A stretch of 17,453 bases of DNA, from assembly GCA_002409405.1 (NCBI GenBank), contig DHNG01000026.1, positions 57,711 through 75,163 of the forward strand. The letters run 5' to 3'. This document shows, one piece after another, positions 5,950 through 13,732 of this stretch. Source of the stretch: Flavobacteriales bacterium UBA5422. GTDB lineage: Bacteria > Bacteroidota > Bacteroidia > Flavobacteriales_D > Crocinitomicaceae. The notes beneath the pieces are model-generated. The model was not told where the DNA came from and did not search any database. It saw nothing but the letters and a program-made list of their open reading frames with translations. The position numbers and the translations under genes were made by a program. The stretch's first letter is position 1. The number at the start of each line of letters is the position of its first letter.

Positions 5950-7401
5950 ATGAACCCATTACTTTTAACAGACGGTTATAAAATTGACCACAGAAGACAA
6001 TATCCGGAAGGAACAACCCTCGTTTATTCTAACTGGACCCCGAGAAAAAGCCGGATGGAAGGCGTTAATGAAGTGGTATTATTCGGATTGCAATATTTTA
6101 TCAAAAAATACATTCTGGAAGATTTTGATACACATTTTTTCAAGCAGCCAAAAGAAAAAGTAGTCAAAGAATACAGTCGTAGAATTAATAATTACCTGGG
6201 GGAAAATCAGGTTGGAACACAACACATTGAAGCATTACACGATTTGGGATACATTCCGATGGTGATCAAATCATTGCCGGAAGGAGCTCCCGTTCCTGTA
6301 CGTGTTCCGATGTTTACCATGTACAACACCCAACCGGAATTCTTCTGGTTGACGAATTATTTTGAAACATTGGTTTCAGCGGTTGTCTGGATGCCGTGTA
6401 CTTCTGCCACAATTGCCCTGCAGTACAGAAAAGTGCTGGATAAATTTGCTGCGGAAACATCTTCTGTTCCAGAGTTTGTTGACTGGCAGGGACACGATTT
6501 TTCCATGCGGGGAATGGCAGGGATCGAAGCGGGATTAATTTCATCGTGCGGACACTTGTTGAGTTTTACAGGAACAGACACTGTGCCGGCAATCGATTTA
6601 TTGGAACGTTACTACAATGCCGATTCCGACAAAGAGCTGATTGGAGGTTCCGTTGCTGCTACCGAACATTCCGTGATGTGTATGGGTACCATTGAAGACG
6701 AATTGGGAACATTCCGCCGATTGATCTGTGAAGTATACCCGAAAGGAATTGTATCCATTGTTTCAGATACCTGGGATTTGTGGAAAGTATTGACGGAGTA
6801 TTTGCCGCAGTTGAAAAACGAAGTAATCAACCGGGAAGGAAAGGTTGTTATTCGTCCGGACAGCGGTGATCCGGTGTTGATTATCTGTGGAAACCCGGAA
6901 GGAAAGACCGAGCAGGAACGAAAAGGAGTTGTTGAATTATTGTGGGATACCTTCGGAGGAACGGTTAATGAAAAAGGATACAAAGAACTGATCCCGCAAA
7001 TCGGAGCGATCTACGGAGACAGTATCACCGTTGACAGAGCAACACGTATTTGTCAGGGATTAAAAGACAAAGGATTTGCCTCAACAAACGTGGTGCTTGG
7101 AATCGGTTCTTATACATACCAGTACAATACACGTGATACATTTGGTTTTGCCATGAAGGCAACATATGGAGAAGTAAACGGAGTGGGACGAGAAATTTTT
7201 AAAGATCCGATCACAGATGACGGAACAAAAAAATCGGCGAAAGGACTCATGAAAGTGGTAGAAGAAGACGGGACTTACAAGTTGCAGGATCAGGTATCCT
7301 GGGAGGAAGAACAACAAGGAGCATTCAAGGAAGTTTTCAGAGACGGAAAATTATTAATAGATCAGTCTCTGGCAGAAATCCGCCAACGAATCAAAAGTTA
7401 G
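5950..7401 (+). CDS. nadV: Nicotinamide phosphoribosyltransferase-like protein (NAMPT/NadV family)
   Basis: The 483-residue protein aligns by eye along its length with human NAMPT: LLTDGYKIDH with D8 and Y10; HDFSMRG with R187, the position that contacts nicotinamide; FTGTDTV with D210; ATEHSV with the catalytic His at 240; and VVIRPDSGDP with R302 and D304. The C-terminal part keeps the IFKDPITDD segment. NAMPT joins nicotinamide and PRPP to NMN. Some phage members (Namat, from NAD+ reconstitution pathway 1) use ADP-ribose pyrophosphate and make NAD+ directly. It lies 13 nt after the phosphatase gene and ends the operon. No NMN adenylyltransferase is nearby, so an NMN product would need a chromosomal partner elsewhere. 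Family assignment is secure; the donor substrate is open. Confidence 0.92.
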   Translation: MNPLLLTDGYKIDHRRQYPEGTTLVYSNWTPRKSRMEGVNEVVLFGLQYFIKKYILEDFDTHFFKQPKEKVVKEYSRRINNYLGENQVGTQHIEALHDLGYIPMVIKSLPEGAPVPVRVPMFTMYNTQPEFFWLTNYFETLVSAVVWMPCTSATIALQYRKVLDKFAAETSSVPEFVDWQGHDFSMRGMAGIEAGLISSCGHLLSFTGTDTVPAIDLLERYYNADSDKELIGGSVAATEHSVMCMGTIEDELGTFRRLICEVYPKGIVSIVSDTWDLWKVLTEYLPQLKNEVINREGKVVIRPDSGDPVLIICGNPEGKTEQERKGVVELLWDTFGGTVNEKGYKELIPQIGAIYGDSITVDRATRICQGLKDKGFASTNVVLGIGSYTYQYNTRDTFGFAMKATYGEVNGVGREIFKDPITDDGTKKSAKGLMKVVEEDGTYKLQDQVSWEEEQQGAFKEVFRDGKLLIDQSLAEIRQRIKS

Positions 7402-7435
7402 TTTTCCAAATCGAGGAAATCCGCCAATGATTCCT

Positions 7436-7443
7436 TATCTTTG
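7436..7443 (+). promoter_or_regulatory. Probable -7 element of the biotin carboxyl carrier gene
   Basis: TATCTTTG matches TAnnTTTG and would start a transcript about 14 nt before the ATG at 7462, a distance like that of other promoters here. No TTTG is seen 19 nt upstream, so the promoter is half-supported. It suggests the carrier gene is expressed separately from the NAD+ operon. Confidence 0.5.
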
Positions 7444-7461
7444 ACAAAAAAACACAGGCAA

Positions 7462-7929
7462 ATGACACACGCAAAATGGAACTTTGACGGACAGGAAACA
7501 CTTGCAAGCGACGGTGCGGTTATTAAATGGGAAGATGAAACTTTTTTCACGATCTCCTATAATGGGAATACCTTTTTCGGAGAAATTTTAGAAGAAAATA
7601 CAGAGAGTAATCTTTTAAAGTTAAAAATCAATCACCGTGTTTTTACCGTTGGTAAAAAAGGTCCGTTGGATGAATTAATTTCTTCACTTGGAATGGATGT
7701 TCCGAAAGTTCGAAAGTTGAAAGAACTGCAAGCGCCTATGCCAGGACGGATTGTCAATATTGCTGTGCAAGTCGGGCAGGAAGTTAATGTCGGGGACGAA
7801 ATTCTTTCCCTGGAAGCGATGAAAATGGAAAACGTTTTAAAAGCGGAAGGAACGGGAATTGTTAAAGAAATTTTTGCGAAACCGGAACAAGTGGTTGAAA
7901 AAGGACAGGTGATTATTGAATTCGAATAA
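7462..7929 (+). CDS. Biotin/lipoyl-attachment protein, biotin carboxyl carrier type
   Basis: The 155-residue protein ends in a biotinyl domain (about 85-155) with the biotinylation motif EAMKMEN; the modified residue is K121. An Ala/Pro-rich linker is reduced to the short QAPMPGRI entry strand, and the N-terminal half (1-80) is a beta-rich segment as in the stand-alone carriers of Bacteroidota acyl-CoA carboxylases. It would carry CO2 on biotin between a biotin carboxylase and a carboxyltransferase, most likely of an acetyl- or propionyl-CoA carboxylase. No carboxylase subunit is adjacent, so the partner is not shown by the window. I chose the ATG at 7462; a TTG at 7441 lies within the promoter. 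The topoisomerase gene follows after 40 nt. Confidence 0.87.
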   Translation: MTHAKWNFDGQETLASDGAVIKWEDETFFTISYNGNTFFGEILEENTESNLLKLKINHRVFTVGKKGPLDELISSLGMDVPKVRKLKELQAPMPGRIVNIAVQVGQEVNVGDEILSLEAMKMENVLKAEGTGIVKEIFAKPEQVVEKGQVIIEFE

Positions 7930-7969
7930 ATCTTTTTCAAGATAATTTTATAGAACACAGATTCCCCGA

Positions 7970-10069
7970 ATGAAACTTTGTATAGCCGAGAAACCTTCTG
8001 TTGCGAAAGACATTGCTGAAATTATCGGGGCAAAAACCCGTCGTGACGGATACTACGAAGGAAACGGCTATGCGGTTACATGGACCTTCGGTCATTTGTG
8101 TACTCTCAAAGAACCACACGATTACAAAGAGTCCTGGAAATTCTGGCGACTGGAAGATTTACCCATCATCCCACCTAATTTCGGAATCAAAGTTATTAAG
8201 GACAATGGGGTACAAAAGCAATTTACAACGATTGAGAATCTGGTTGCACAATGTGAAGAGGTAATCAACTGCGGGGATGCCGGGCAGGAGGGAGAGCTCA
8301 TCCAGCGATGGGTGTTGCTGAAAGCAAAATGTAAGGTTCCGATCAAGCGCTTGTGGATTTCCTCACTAACAGAAGAAGCAATCCGGGAAGGTTTTGACAA
8401 ACTGAAAGATTCGCAACAATACGACAATTTATATGCAGCAGGTAGCGCGCGCGCTATTGGTGACTGGATGCTGGGAATTAATGCAACGCGCCTGTTCACA
8501 GTAAAGTTCGGAAGAGGACAATCGACCTTATCGATCGGTCGTGTGCAAACGCCGACACTGGCATTGATTGTGCAGCGGCAAAAAGAAATAGATGCCTTCA
8601 GGGGAGAAGAGTACTGGGAGTTAAAAACCAATTACCGGGAAACAGAATTTCTGTGCCAGATTGACCGGTTGAAAACAGCTGAAAAAGCAGAAAAAGGACT
8701 GGAATACCTCAAAGACAAAGAATTTGAAGTAACATCTTTTGAACAAAAAGAAGGAAAAGAAGGAAATCCGCGTCTGTATGACCTAACGTCTTTGCAGGTG
8801 GAATCAAATAAAAAATACGGCTATTCGGCAGACGAGACATTGCGTCACATTCAAAGCTTGTACGAAAAAAAGATTGTTACCTATCCACGTGTAGATACAA
8901 CGTACCTTTCCGAAGACCTGCACCCGAAAGTTCCGGGAATTCTGCGCCAGATGACTTATTATTCCCGTTTCACGGAAAGCCTGCTCACACAACCGATTCC
9001 GAAATTGAAAACGGTTTTCGACGATAAGAAAGTAACGGATCACCACGCCATTATTCCCACAGGAGTAGTGCCTTCCGGAATTACTCCGGATGAGCAAAAA
9101 ATATACGATCTGGTCGCACGACGCTTCATCGCTGTTTTTTACCCGGAATGTAAAGTTTCCAATACTACTGTTTTAGGAAAAGTCGGTGATTTACAATTCA
9201 AGGCAACAGGAAAACAAATCATCGAACAAGGCTGGCGGGAAGTTTATGCCGACATGAAGGCAAAAAAGGAAGCAGAAGAAGATAAGATTATGCCGGCATT
9301 TACGGAAGGGGAGAAGGGTCCCCACGAACCGTTTATTCACCAGGGAAAAACAACTCCGCCAAAATATTATACGGAAGCGACATTGCTCCGGGCGATGGAG
9401 ACAGCCGGAAAACAGGTAGAAGATGAGGAGATGCGCGAATTGATGAAAGACAATGGAATCGGACGTCCTTCTACACGCGCAAATATTATCGAAACACTGT
9501 TTAAACGGAAATACATTGAGAAAAAGCGAAAGAACATTAGCGCAACACCAACCGGAATCGCATTGATTGATACCATTCAGAATGAATTACTGAAAAGTGC
9601 TGAATTAACCGGATTGTGGGAACGAAAGTTGAGGTTGATTGAAAAAGGAGAATACCAACCGGATGTATTTAAGCAGGAATTGTACCAAATGGTCCGTGAA
9701 TTGACCGATGAGGTAATTTTTAATACAAGTGTACAATCCTTCAATATTGAGGTTGCACCTGCTCAACCGGCTCCGAAACGCGAACGAAAACCTGTAGAGA
9801 AAGTAAACCTGGAAGAACTGGATTGTCCGAAATGCAACTCCGCAAAAATCATGAAAGGTAAATCCGCTGTGGGTTGTTCTGATTTCAAAGTATGCGGGTT
9901 TAAAATACCGTTTGAATTATTAGGAAAAAAATTAACCGAAGCACAATTAATTCATCTCATTACCAAAGGGAAAACAAACCAAATAAAAGGGTTTATCATT
10001 CCGGGAAGCAGTGAACCAAAGAACGGAAAACTGGTTTTAGATAACACCTGGAATGTAGGATTGGAGTAA
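7970..10069 (+). CDS. topB: DNA topoisomerase III (type IA)
   Basis: The 699-residue type IA topoisomerase relaxes and decatenates DNA by single-strand passage. The N-terminal Toprim domain starts KLCIAEKPSVA with E7 and contains GDAGQEGELIQRW, equivalent to the DxDxE motif with the second Asp replaced by Gly, a variant I know from other TopIII proteins. The active-site tyrosine is Y312 in TYPRVDTTYL. The GIGRPSTRA motif follows. Near residue 620-645 there are four cysteines (CPKC ... C ... C) that form a probable zinc ribbon, after a linker rich in Pro and basic residues. The length is usual for Bacteroidota TopB. The start is the ATG at 7970, 40 nt after the carrier gene; the two may be co-transcribed, but no functional link is evident. 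Confidence 0.95.
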   Translation: MKLCIAEKPSVAKDIAEIIGAKTRRDGYYEGNGYAVTWTFGHLCTLKEPHDYKESWKFWRLEDLPIIPPNFGIKVIKDNGVQKQFTTIENLVAQCEEVINCGDAGQEGELIQRWVLLKAKCKVPIKRLWISSLTEEAIREGFDKLKDSQQYDNLYAAGSARAIGDWMLGINATRLFTVKFGRGQSTLSIGRVQTPTLALIVQRQKEIDAFRGEEYWELKTNYRETEFLCQIDRLKTAEKAEKGLEYLKDKEFEVTSFEQKEGKEGNPRLYDLTSLQVESNKKYGYSADETLRHIQSLYEKKIVTYPRVDTTYLSEDLHPKVPGILRQMTYYSRFTESLLTQPIPKLKTVFDDKKVTDHHAIIPTGVVPSGITPDEQKIYDLVARRFIAVFYPECKVSNTTVLGKVGDLQFKATGKQIIEQGWREVYADMKAKKEAEEDKIMPAFTEGEKGPHEPFIHQGKTTPPKYYTEATLLRAMETAGKQVEDEEMRELMKDNGIGRPSTRANIIETLFKRKYIEKKRKNISATPTGIALIDTIQNELLKSAELTGLWERKLRLIEKGEYQPDVFKQELYQMVRELTDEVIFNTSVQSFNIEVAPAQPAPKRERKPVEKVNLEELDCPKCNSAKIMKGKSAVGCSDFKVCGFKIPFELLGKKLTEAQLIHLITKGKTNQIKGFIIPGSSEPKNGKLVLDNTWNVGLE

Positions 10070-10073
10070 AAAT

Positions 10074-10116
10074 CAATTGTGAATTATCAACCGGTTTGAT
10101 CAATAATTCACAATTG
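10074..10116. repeat. Long inverted repeat between converging genes, possible bidirectional terminator
   Basis: A perfect 14-bp stem (CAATTGTGAATTAT at 10074-10087 with its complement at 10103-10116) encloses a 15-nt loop that itself contains the palindrome AACCGGTT. It sits five nt beyond the topB stop and 14 nt before the stop of the converging small gene, where a shared terminator is expected. Neither side has a proper T run, so the stem may work as an RNA 3'-end stabiliser instead. Confidence 0.6.
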
Positions 10117-10130
10117 ACAGTATAAATGAT

Positions 10131-10400
10131 TCAATCCTGTTGTCGTTTTGAAGAAGTTGCAACAGGCTTCTTTTCACCGGAATTTTTAGTAGTTTCTTTT
10201 GACTCCGTTTCTTTTACTTCTATTGGTTGTGCCGTTTTACTGGTCGAATTTAAAACAGCAGTTCCGGGTGTATTTTTTTCTACCTGTGTATTGGTTCCCG
10301 ATTGTTTCGTAACAGTTGCTTGTTTGGCTTTGGAAACTTCCTGGGAAAAAACGGTTGTTGAACTAATTCCCAGAATACTTAATAAAATTACTTTTTTCAT
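10131..10400 (-). CDS. Small secreted protein of unknown function
   Basis: The 89-residue product has a clear signal peptide (MKKVILLSILGISSTTVFSQ, residues 1-20) and a mature part of about 69 residues that is rich in Lys, Thr, Ser, Glu and Gln, with hardly any hydrophobic or aromatic residues. It is probably disordered. I recognise no domain. The signal peptide, the normal Bacteroidota cleavage context (VFSQ) and a gap of only 5 nt after the collagen-like gene support a real gene, probably the last of an operon with the two surface-protein genes upstream. It converges on topB. Confidence 0.65.
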   Translation of the reverse strand: MKKVILLSILGISSTTVFSQEVSKAKQATVTKQSGTNTQVEKNTPGTAVLNSTSKTAQPIEVKETESKETTKNSGEKKPVATSSKRQQD

Positions 10401-10405
10401 ACAAC

Positions 10406-11530
10406 TTAATTTAAAACCATAATTGTCATTTCTCCCGGATTGGTATCTGCGGCTGCATTTCCTCCGATATCAACAGGGGAAGTACTGGTGGCACTTCTGA
10501 AAGTTCTCAAATCAATTGTGTGTGTACCGGCAGGAAGACTAATCATCGTATTGATTGCACAGGTATTGAAAGAGTTTGTATTTGTCGGGTTTACAATATT
10601 GAACCTGTTCCATCCCCCGTTTGCCAAAAAGTTATTATTCAAATAAACAACCATGTCCACAGTTGCATAACTTCCGGTGGTAGTAACAGTTGTTCTTGCT
10701 CCGATCGTTGCCCAAACAATAACTGTTGCCGGAGCTGATAATGTAAATGTTTGGGTTAAGCCGGGTTGTACCGTTGGAGTTGTGCTTGCAACAGAAAGTC
10801 TACCGGCAGTTCCGTATACATGGAATCGTTGAACAACACCGGATGGTCCTTGCGGTCCGGTTGCCCCTGCAGCCCCCGCTGGCCCTTGTGGGCCTGCAGG
10901 TCCAGTTGCTCCAGCCGGACCTTGTGGGCCGGCAGGTCCCGCAGCCCCTGTTGCACCGGCCGGACCGGTTAAGTTAGCTGTTGTAAAACTTGTTCCGTCG
11001 CTGTAATTTAGTGTAAATGTTCCATTCCCATTGTTAACAGTGGAAACAACACCGACTCCGTTTGTACCATTTGTGCCGGCAGTCCCTGCCGGTCCTTGTG
11101 GGCCCGGAGCTCCTGCTGCTCCAGCAGGACCCTGTGGTCCTTGCGGTCCGGTTGCCCCTGGAGTTCCCGCTGGCCCTTGCGGCCCTGTGGCTCCTGTTGC
11201 ACCTGCCGGCCCTTGTGGACCAGCTGGTCCTTGTGGACCGGTTCCACCGGAATTACATAAATTCTGCCAGGCTGCAGCAGTACTTTCGTAAAAGAAAAAG
11301 CAATTTACATCGACATCATAGACAAGCAATCCTTCTGTCGGTGTTGCGATTGCTGTTCGTTGTGCAGTTGTCAAGCGAGGCACCAACACTCCCTGGTTGG
11401 TTGATTGCATATCCAGGACAGCATTCGGATTCGGAGTAGTTGTTCCGATCCCCACATTGTTTTGTGAGAAAACAGCGGGCGCAGTTAAACCGATAACAAA
11501 TGCGTATAGTGAAAGCTTCAGGGTTTTCAT
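10406..11530 (-). CDS. Secreted collagen-like protein
   Basis: The 374-residue protein starts with a signal peptide (1-23, ending VFSQ). A head domain follows (about 24-95) with NNVGIGTTTP, GVLVPRLTTAQR and EGLLVYDV, a module found in many Bacteroidota surface and fibre-like proteins. It then has two perfect Gly-X-Y stretches: residues 98-158 (20 triplets) and 189-231 (14 triplets), mostly GPQ, GPA and GAT. A 30-residue insert (GVVSTVNNGNGTFTLNYSDG region) separates them. The C-terminal 143 residues form a beta-rich globular domain. The arrangement suggests a trimeric stalk with a head at each end. No T9SS C-terminal domain is visible, so the anchoring route is unclear. It lies 20 nt after the T9SS-type protein gene and 5 nt before the small secreted-protein gene. 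Confidence 0.85.
   Translation of the reverse strand: MKTLKLSLYAFVIGLTAPAVFSQNNVGIGTTTPNPNAVLDMQSTNQGVLVPRLTTAQRTAIATPTEGLLVYDVDVNCFFFYESTAAAWQNLCNSGGTGPQGPAGPQGPAGATGATGPQGPAGTPGATGPQGPQGPAGAAGAPGPQGPAGTAGTNGTNGVGVVSTVNNGNGTFTLNYSDGTSFTTANLTGPAGATGAAGPAGPQGPAGATGPAGPQGPAGAAGATGPQGPSGVVQRFHVYGTAGRLSVASTTPTVQPGLTQTFTLSAPATVIVWATIGARTTVTTTGSYATVDMVVYLNNNFLANGGWNRFNIVNPTNTNSFNTCAINTMISLPAGTHTIDLRTFRSATSTSPVDIGGNAAADTNPGEMTIMVLN
10838..11239 (-). repeat. Gly-X-Y collagen repeat DNA, two blocks
   Basis: The blocks 11057-11239 and 10838-10966 are low-complexity 9-nt-period DNA encoding GPQGPAG/GATG triplets, markedly richer in G and C than their AT-rich surroundings. The unit recurs with silent changes at third positions, so length variation by slippage or recombination is plausible. 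Confidence 0.85.
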
Positions 11531-11550
11531 AATTTCGTTGTGTTAATAGA

Positions 11551-12867
11551 TTAGTTATTTCCGTTTATTGTAATGTGACCATGCTTCACAACATCTGTTG
11601 TATTCTGCTTTGCTTTTAATGAATAAAAGTAAACGCCGTCACTGCATTTATTTCCATTGATTGTTCCATCCCATGCCTGGTTTGGATCGTTTGTTTCAAA
11701 AACCAGTTCTCCCCATCGGTTGACAATAAACAAGTTAAAGTCAGTCAGGCCGGATGAAGTAATGAAAAACACATCATTTATACCGTCTCCATTCGGAGTA
11801 AATACATTCGGAATGCTAAACGGATGTGATATATTGATCAATGCATATTGAAAACCACTTGTTGGAAATCCCCAACTGTTTTTCTGAATAAATTTGAAAT
11901 TACCGGAAGTATTTTCCGTAGTGCCGGTCACATCCTTCCACTGTTGATCTGAACCATACCAGTGGGCAAAACTTGTCCAGTCATTATCTGCTGCGGGAAC
12001 AAAAAATAACTTAATATCTGGATTCGATGTACCACTTACCCGGTCGATGGAGTGAAAAAACAGCGGGTTCACAGCATCAATTACTTCTTCGTGCTGTGCC
12101 AGGAAATAATTTTCGTTGTCTGCAGAGAAATTATTAAACCGCACTTCATATACTTGTTCAGCAGTCGCATTCGGATTAATCATTACAGGTCGGTACCGAC
12201 GTGTACCATCACTTGATCCTACAGGAAAAATATAATCTGTTTGCTGATCCGTTTTTCGAATGAGAAAACCGTTCGTTGAACTACTTACAAACCCTTCATT
12301 ATTGAACGTTGTTGCATTTGAAATCGCAACCGGAGCCGTATTGTCAACCATAAACAGGTTAATTCCGGTATACAATTCCCGATCGTTTAAGTTTAGTAAT
12401 CCCGACACGCCGGTAGTTGCATTTACATTTACCAGTGTTTTTCTTCTGTTCGTTGCGGTACCATTCCCGGAAAGCGTCAGGTTATTGAACGTTGTCATCG
12501 TTCCCGTCGTAGATGTGATCAACTGTTCGGTGTTTCCAAACAAAATTACTTCACCTGCATTTCCGTTAAATGTAGCATCATTGATCCAGTCTTGTTCTAC
12601 CCGGTAGATTCCGTTTCCCGCGACAATGGAGTTGGAATTGAGCTCAAAATTTCCCGGCTGTGTAAACGTGGAGTTTTTGGTTGCAGTAATCGCCCCGTGA
12701 TTGGTCAGTTGTGTAGAATTGGAGAGTGTTATACCACCATTGCAATACAACACTCCTCCAGTACTTACATGTAGTGTTCCTCCGTTTGAATAAATGGTTT
12801 GCGCAGATATAAAAACAGATGGTATGGAACAAATAAGAGTTAATAGTTGCCTTTTCATTTCACTCAT
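11551..12867 (-). CDS. Secreted surface protein with T9SS type B sorting domain
   Basis: The 438-residue protein has a signal peptide ending FISAQ. Its long body (about 25-330) is rich in Asn, Thr, Gly and short beta repeats (for example NGGTLHVSTGGVLYCNGGITL), which suggests a beta-helix or adhesin-like fold. The last 88 residues (351-438) are the gliding-motility-associated CHU_C domain: NVFTPNGDGINDVFF, FNLFIVNRWGELVFET, WDGTINGN, CSDGVYFYSLKAK. Such domains direct export through the type IX system to the cell surface or medium. The start may instead be the ATG at 12858 (MKRQLL), which gives a more compact signal peptide. It heads a probable three-gene operon with the collagen-like protein. 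No full promoter was found upstream. Confidence 0.88.
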   Translation of the reverse strand: MSEMKRQLLTLICSIPSVFISAQTIYSNGGTLHVSTGGVLYCNGGITLSNSTQLTNHGAITATKNSTFTQPGNFELNSNSIVAGNGIYRVEQDWINDATFNGNAGEVILFGNTEQLITSTTGTMTTFNNLTLSGNGTATNRRKTLVNVNATTGVSGLLNLNDRELYTGINLFMVDNTAPVAISNATTFNNEGFVSSSTNGFLIRKTDQQTDYIFPVGSSDGTRRYRPVMINPNATAEQVYEVRFNNFSADNENYFLAQHEEVIDAVNPLFFHSIDRVSGTSNPDIKLFFVPAADNDWTSFAHWYGSDQQWKDVTGTTENTSGNFKFIQKNSWGFPTSGFQYALINISHPFSIPNVFTPNGDGINDVFFITSSGLTDFNLFIVNRWGELVFETNDPNQAWDGTINGNKCSDGVYFYSLKAKQNTTDVVKHGHITINGNN

Positions 12868-12994
12868 AGATGGGTTATACCATCATAGACGCGAAACAGG
12901 ATTTAAAGGCTGCATGAATGTGAAATTATTAAACCGTGAACCTTTTTTCACACTAAATTTTCATGAAAAAGATTTTCAACAGATAAAAATGCGG

Positions 12995-13732
12995 CTAATA
13001 CCACCTGAAGAACCCGGCGATCATTCCTTTTGCCATTGGGCTATTTCCCATTTGGCGGGTAATCTCTTCGGCAAATCCTTTTTTGGTGTACACTTTTGTC
13101 TTACCCGTGTCGTATTTGAAAGCGCTGTCCTCCACTTTTGTGAACTCGACCGATTTAGCAAAATAAACCACGCCACCGTCTTCCGTTGCTAACCCTAAGA
13201 TCGTTCCGGGCAATCCGCTGAATGTTTCCGGTCCGACAGAAGGAACCAATTCTTCCGCATACCAGGCATACAGATTGGTAGAGTCATCTTTTCTATAGAT
13301 GGCCATTCGACATTCATATCCTGCAAGTTTTCGTGTATTGTCCGTCATGGTCCAGGAAATTTTATTCACAGTGTCGTGAATGAAAATCTTGTTTCCCATC
13401 ATGTCAATCATGGTCATCCGATCCTTTGTAAGGTGGTTGGAATAGACCGTGTTTTTTGTACTCAACATGTCAGCAGGGTTGTTTGTCATGGCTGCTTTTG
13501 GAACGAAAACAGATCCGTTTTCATTGAATGTCAACACAAACTCATCGACGTTGTATTTCTTTTCCTCCGCAATTTGTTTTAAGAACGGCGGCAGGTTCGG
13601 AATTTTCAACAAGTTGGTTTTGCGTTCGTACACAATTTTTCCTGATTCGATAAACTGTCCGAATCCAAGGGCAACTGTCAACAGGAAAAACCCTGCTGTT
13701 AATAGTGATTTAGAAAGGGAATTTCTGCTCAT
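12995..13732 (-). CDS. GLPGLI family protein
   Basis: The 245-residue secreted protein has a signal peptide (about 1-26, MSRNSLSKSLLTAGFF onward). The family signature is seen as GLPGTILGL at residues 173-181, preceded by the usual ISWTMTDNTRKLAGYECRMA segment and the AWYAEELV stretch. GLPGLI proteins are confined mainly to Bacteroidota and have no settled function; they probably act in the periplasm or at the outer membrane. The reading frame begins 23 nt inside the end of the upstream outer-membrane protein gene, so the two are translationally coupled and likely work together. No convincing terminator follows. Confidence 0.88.
   Translation of the reverse strand: MSRNSLSKSLLTAGFFLLTVALGFGQFIESGKIVYERKTNLLKIPNLPPFLKQIAEEKKYNVDEFVLTFNENGSVFVPKAAMTNNPADMLSTKNTVYSNHLTKDRMTMIDMMGNKIFIHDTVNKISWTMTDNTRKLAGYECRMAIYRKDDSTNLYAWYAEELVPSVGPETFSGLPGTILGLATEDGGVVYFAKSVEFTKVEDSAFKYDTGKTKVYTKKGFAEEITRQMGNSPMAKGMIAGFFRWY

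Noticed and set aside
7403..7419. Stem TTTCC/GGAAA after nadV, considered as the operon terminator.
   Set aside because: It has five base pairs, a 7-nt loop and no T tract; not distinguishable from chance.
7440..7458. A further operator-like sequence (TTTGACA, A run, ACACAGG) at the biotin carrier promoter, overlapping its -7 element.
   Set aside because: The left arm lacks TGT and the arms are 2 nt closer together than in the three palindromes upstream, so the symmetry is lost. The similarity is mainly an A-rich spacer.
8260..8300. The Toprim motif of topB reads GDAGQEGE instead of DADREGE, considered as an inactivating change.
   Set aside because: DAG forms of this motif are known in many TopIII proteins, and the active-site Tyr and remaining motifs are intact.
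11031..11439. Long plus-strand open frames across the collagen-like gene with Pro/Gly- or Leu-rich products.
   Set aside because: They mirror the repetitive GC-rich collagen codons of the minus-strand gene; they have no signal, domain or start context of their own.
12936..12951. Hairpin GTGAA-N6-TTCAC after the GLPGLI gene, considered as its terminator.
   Set aside because: The stem is 5 bp of weak pairs and the downstream sequence on the minus strand is not a T run.
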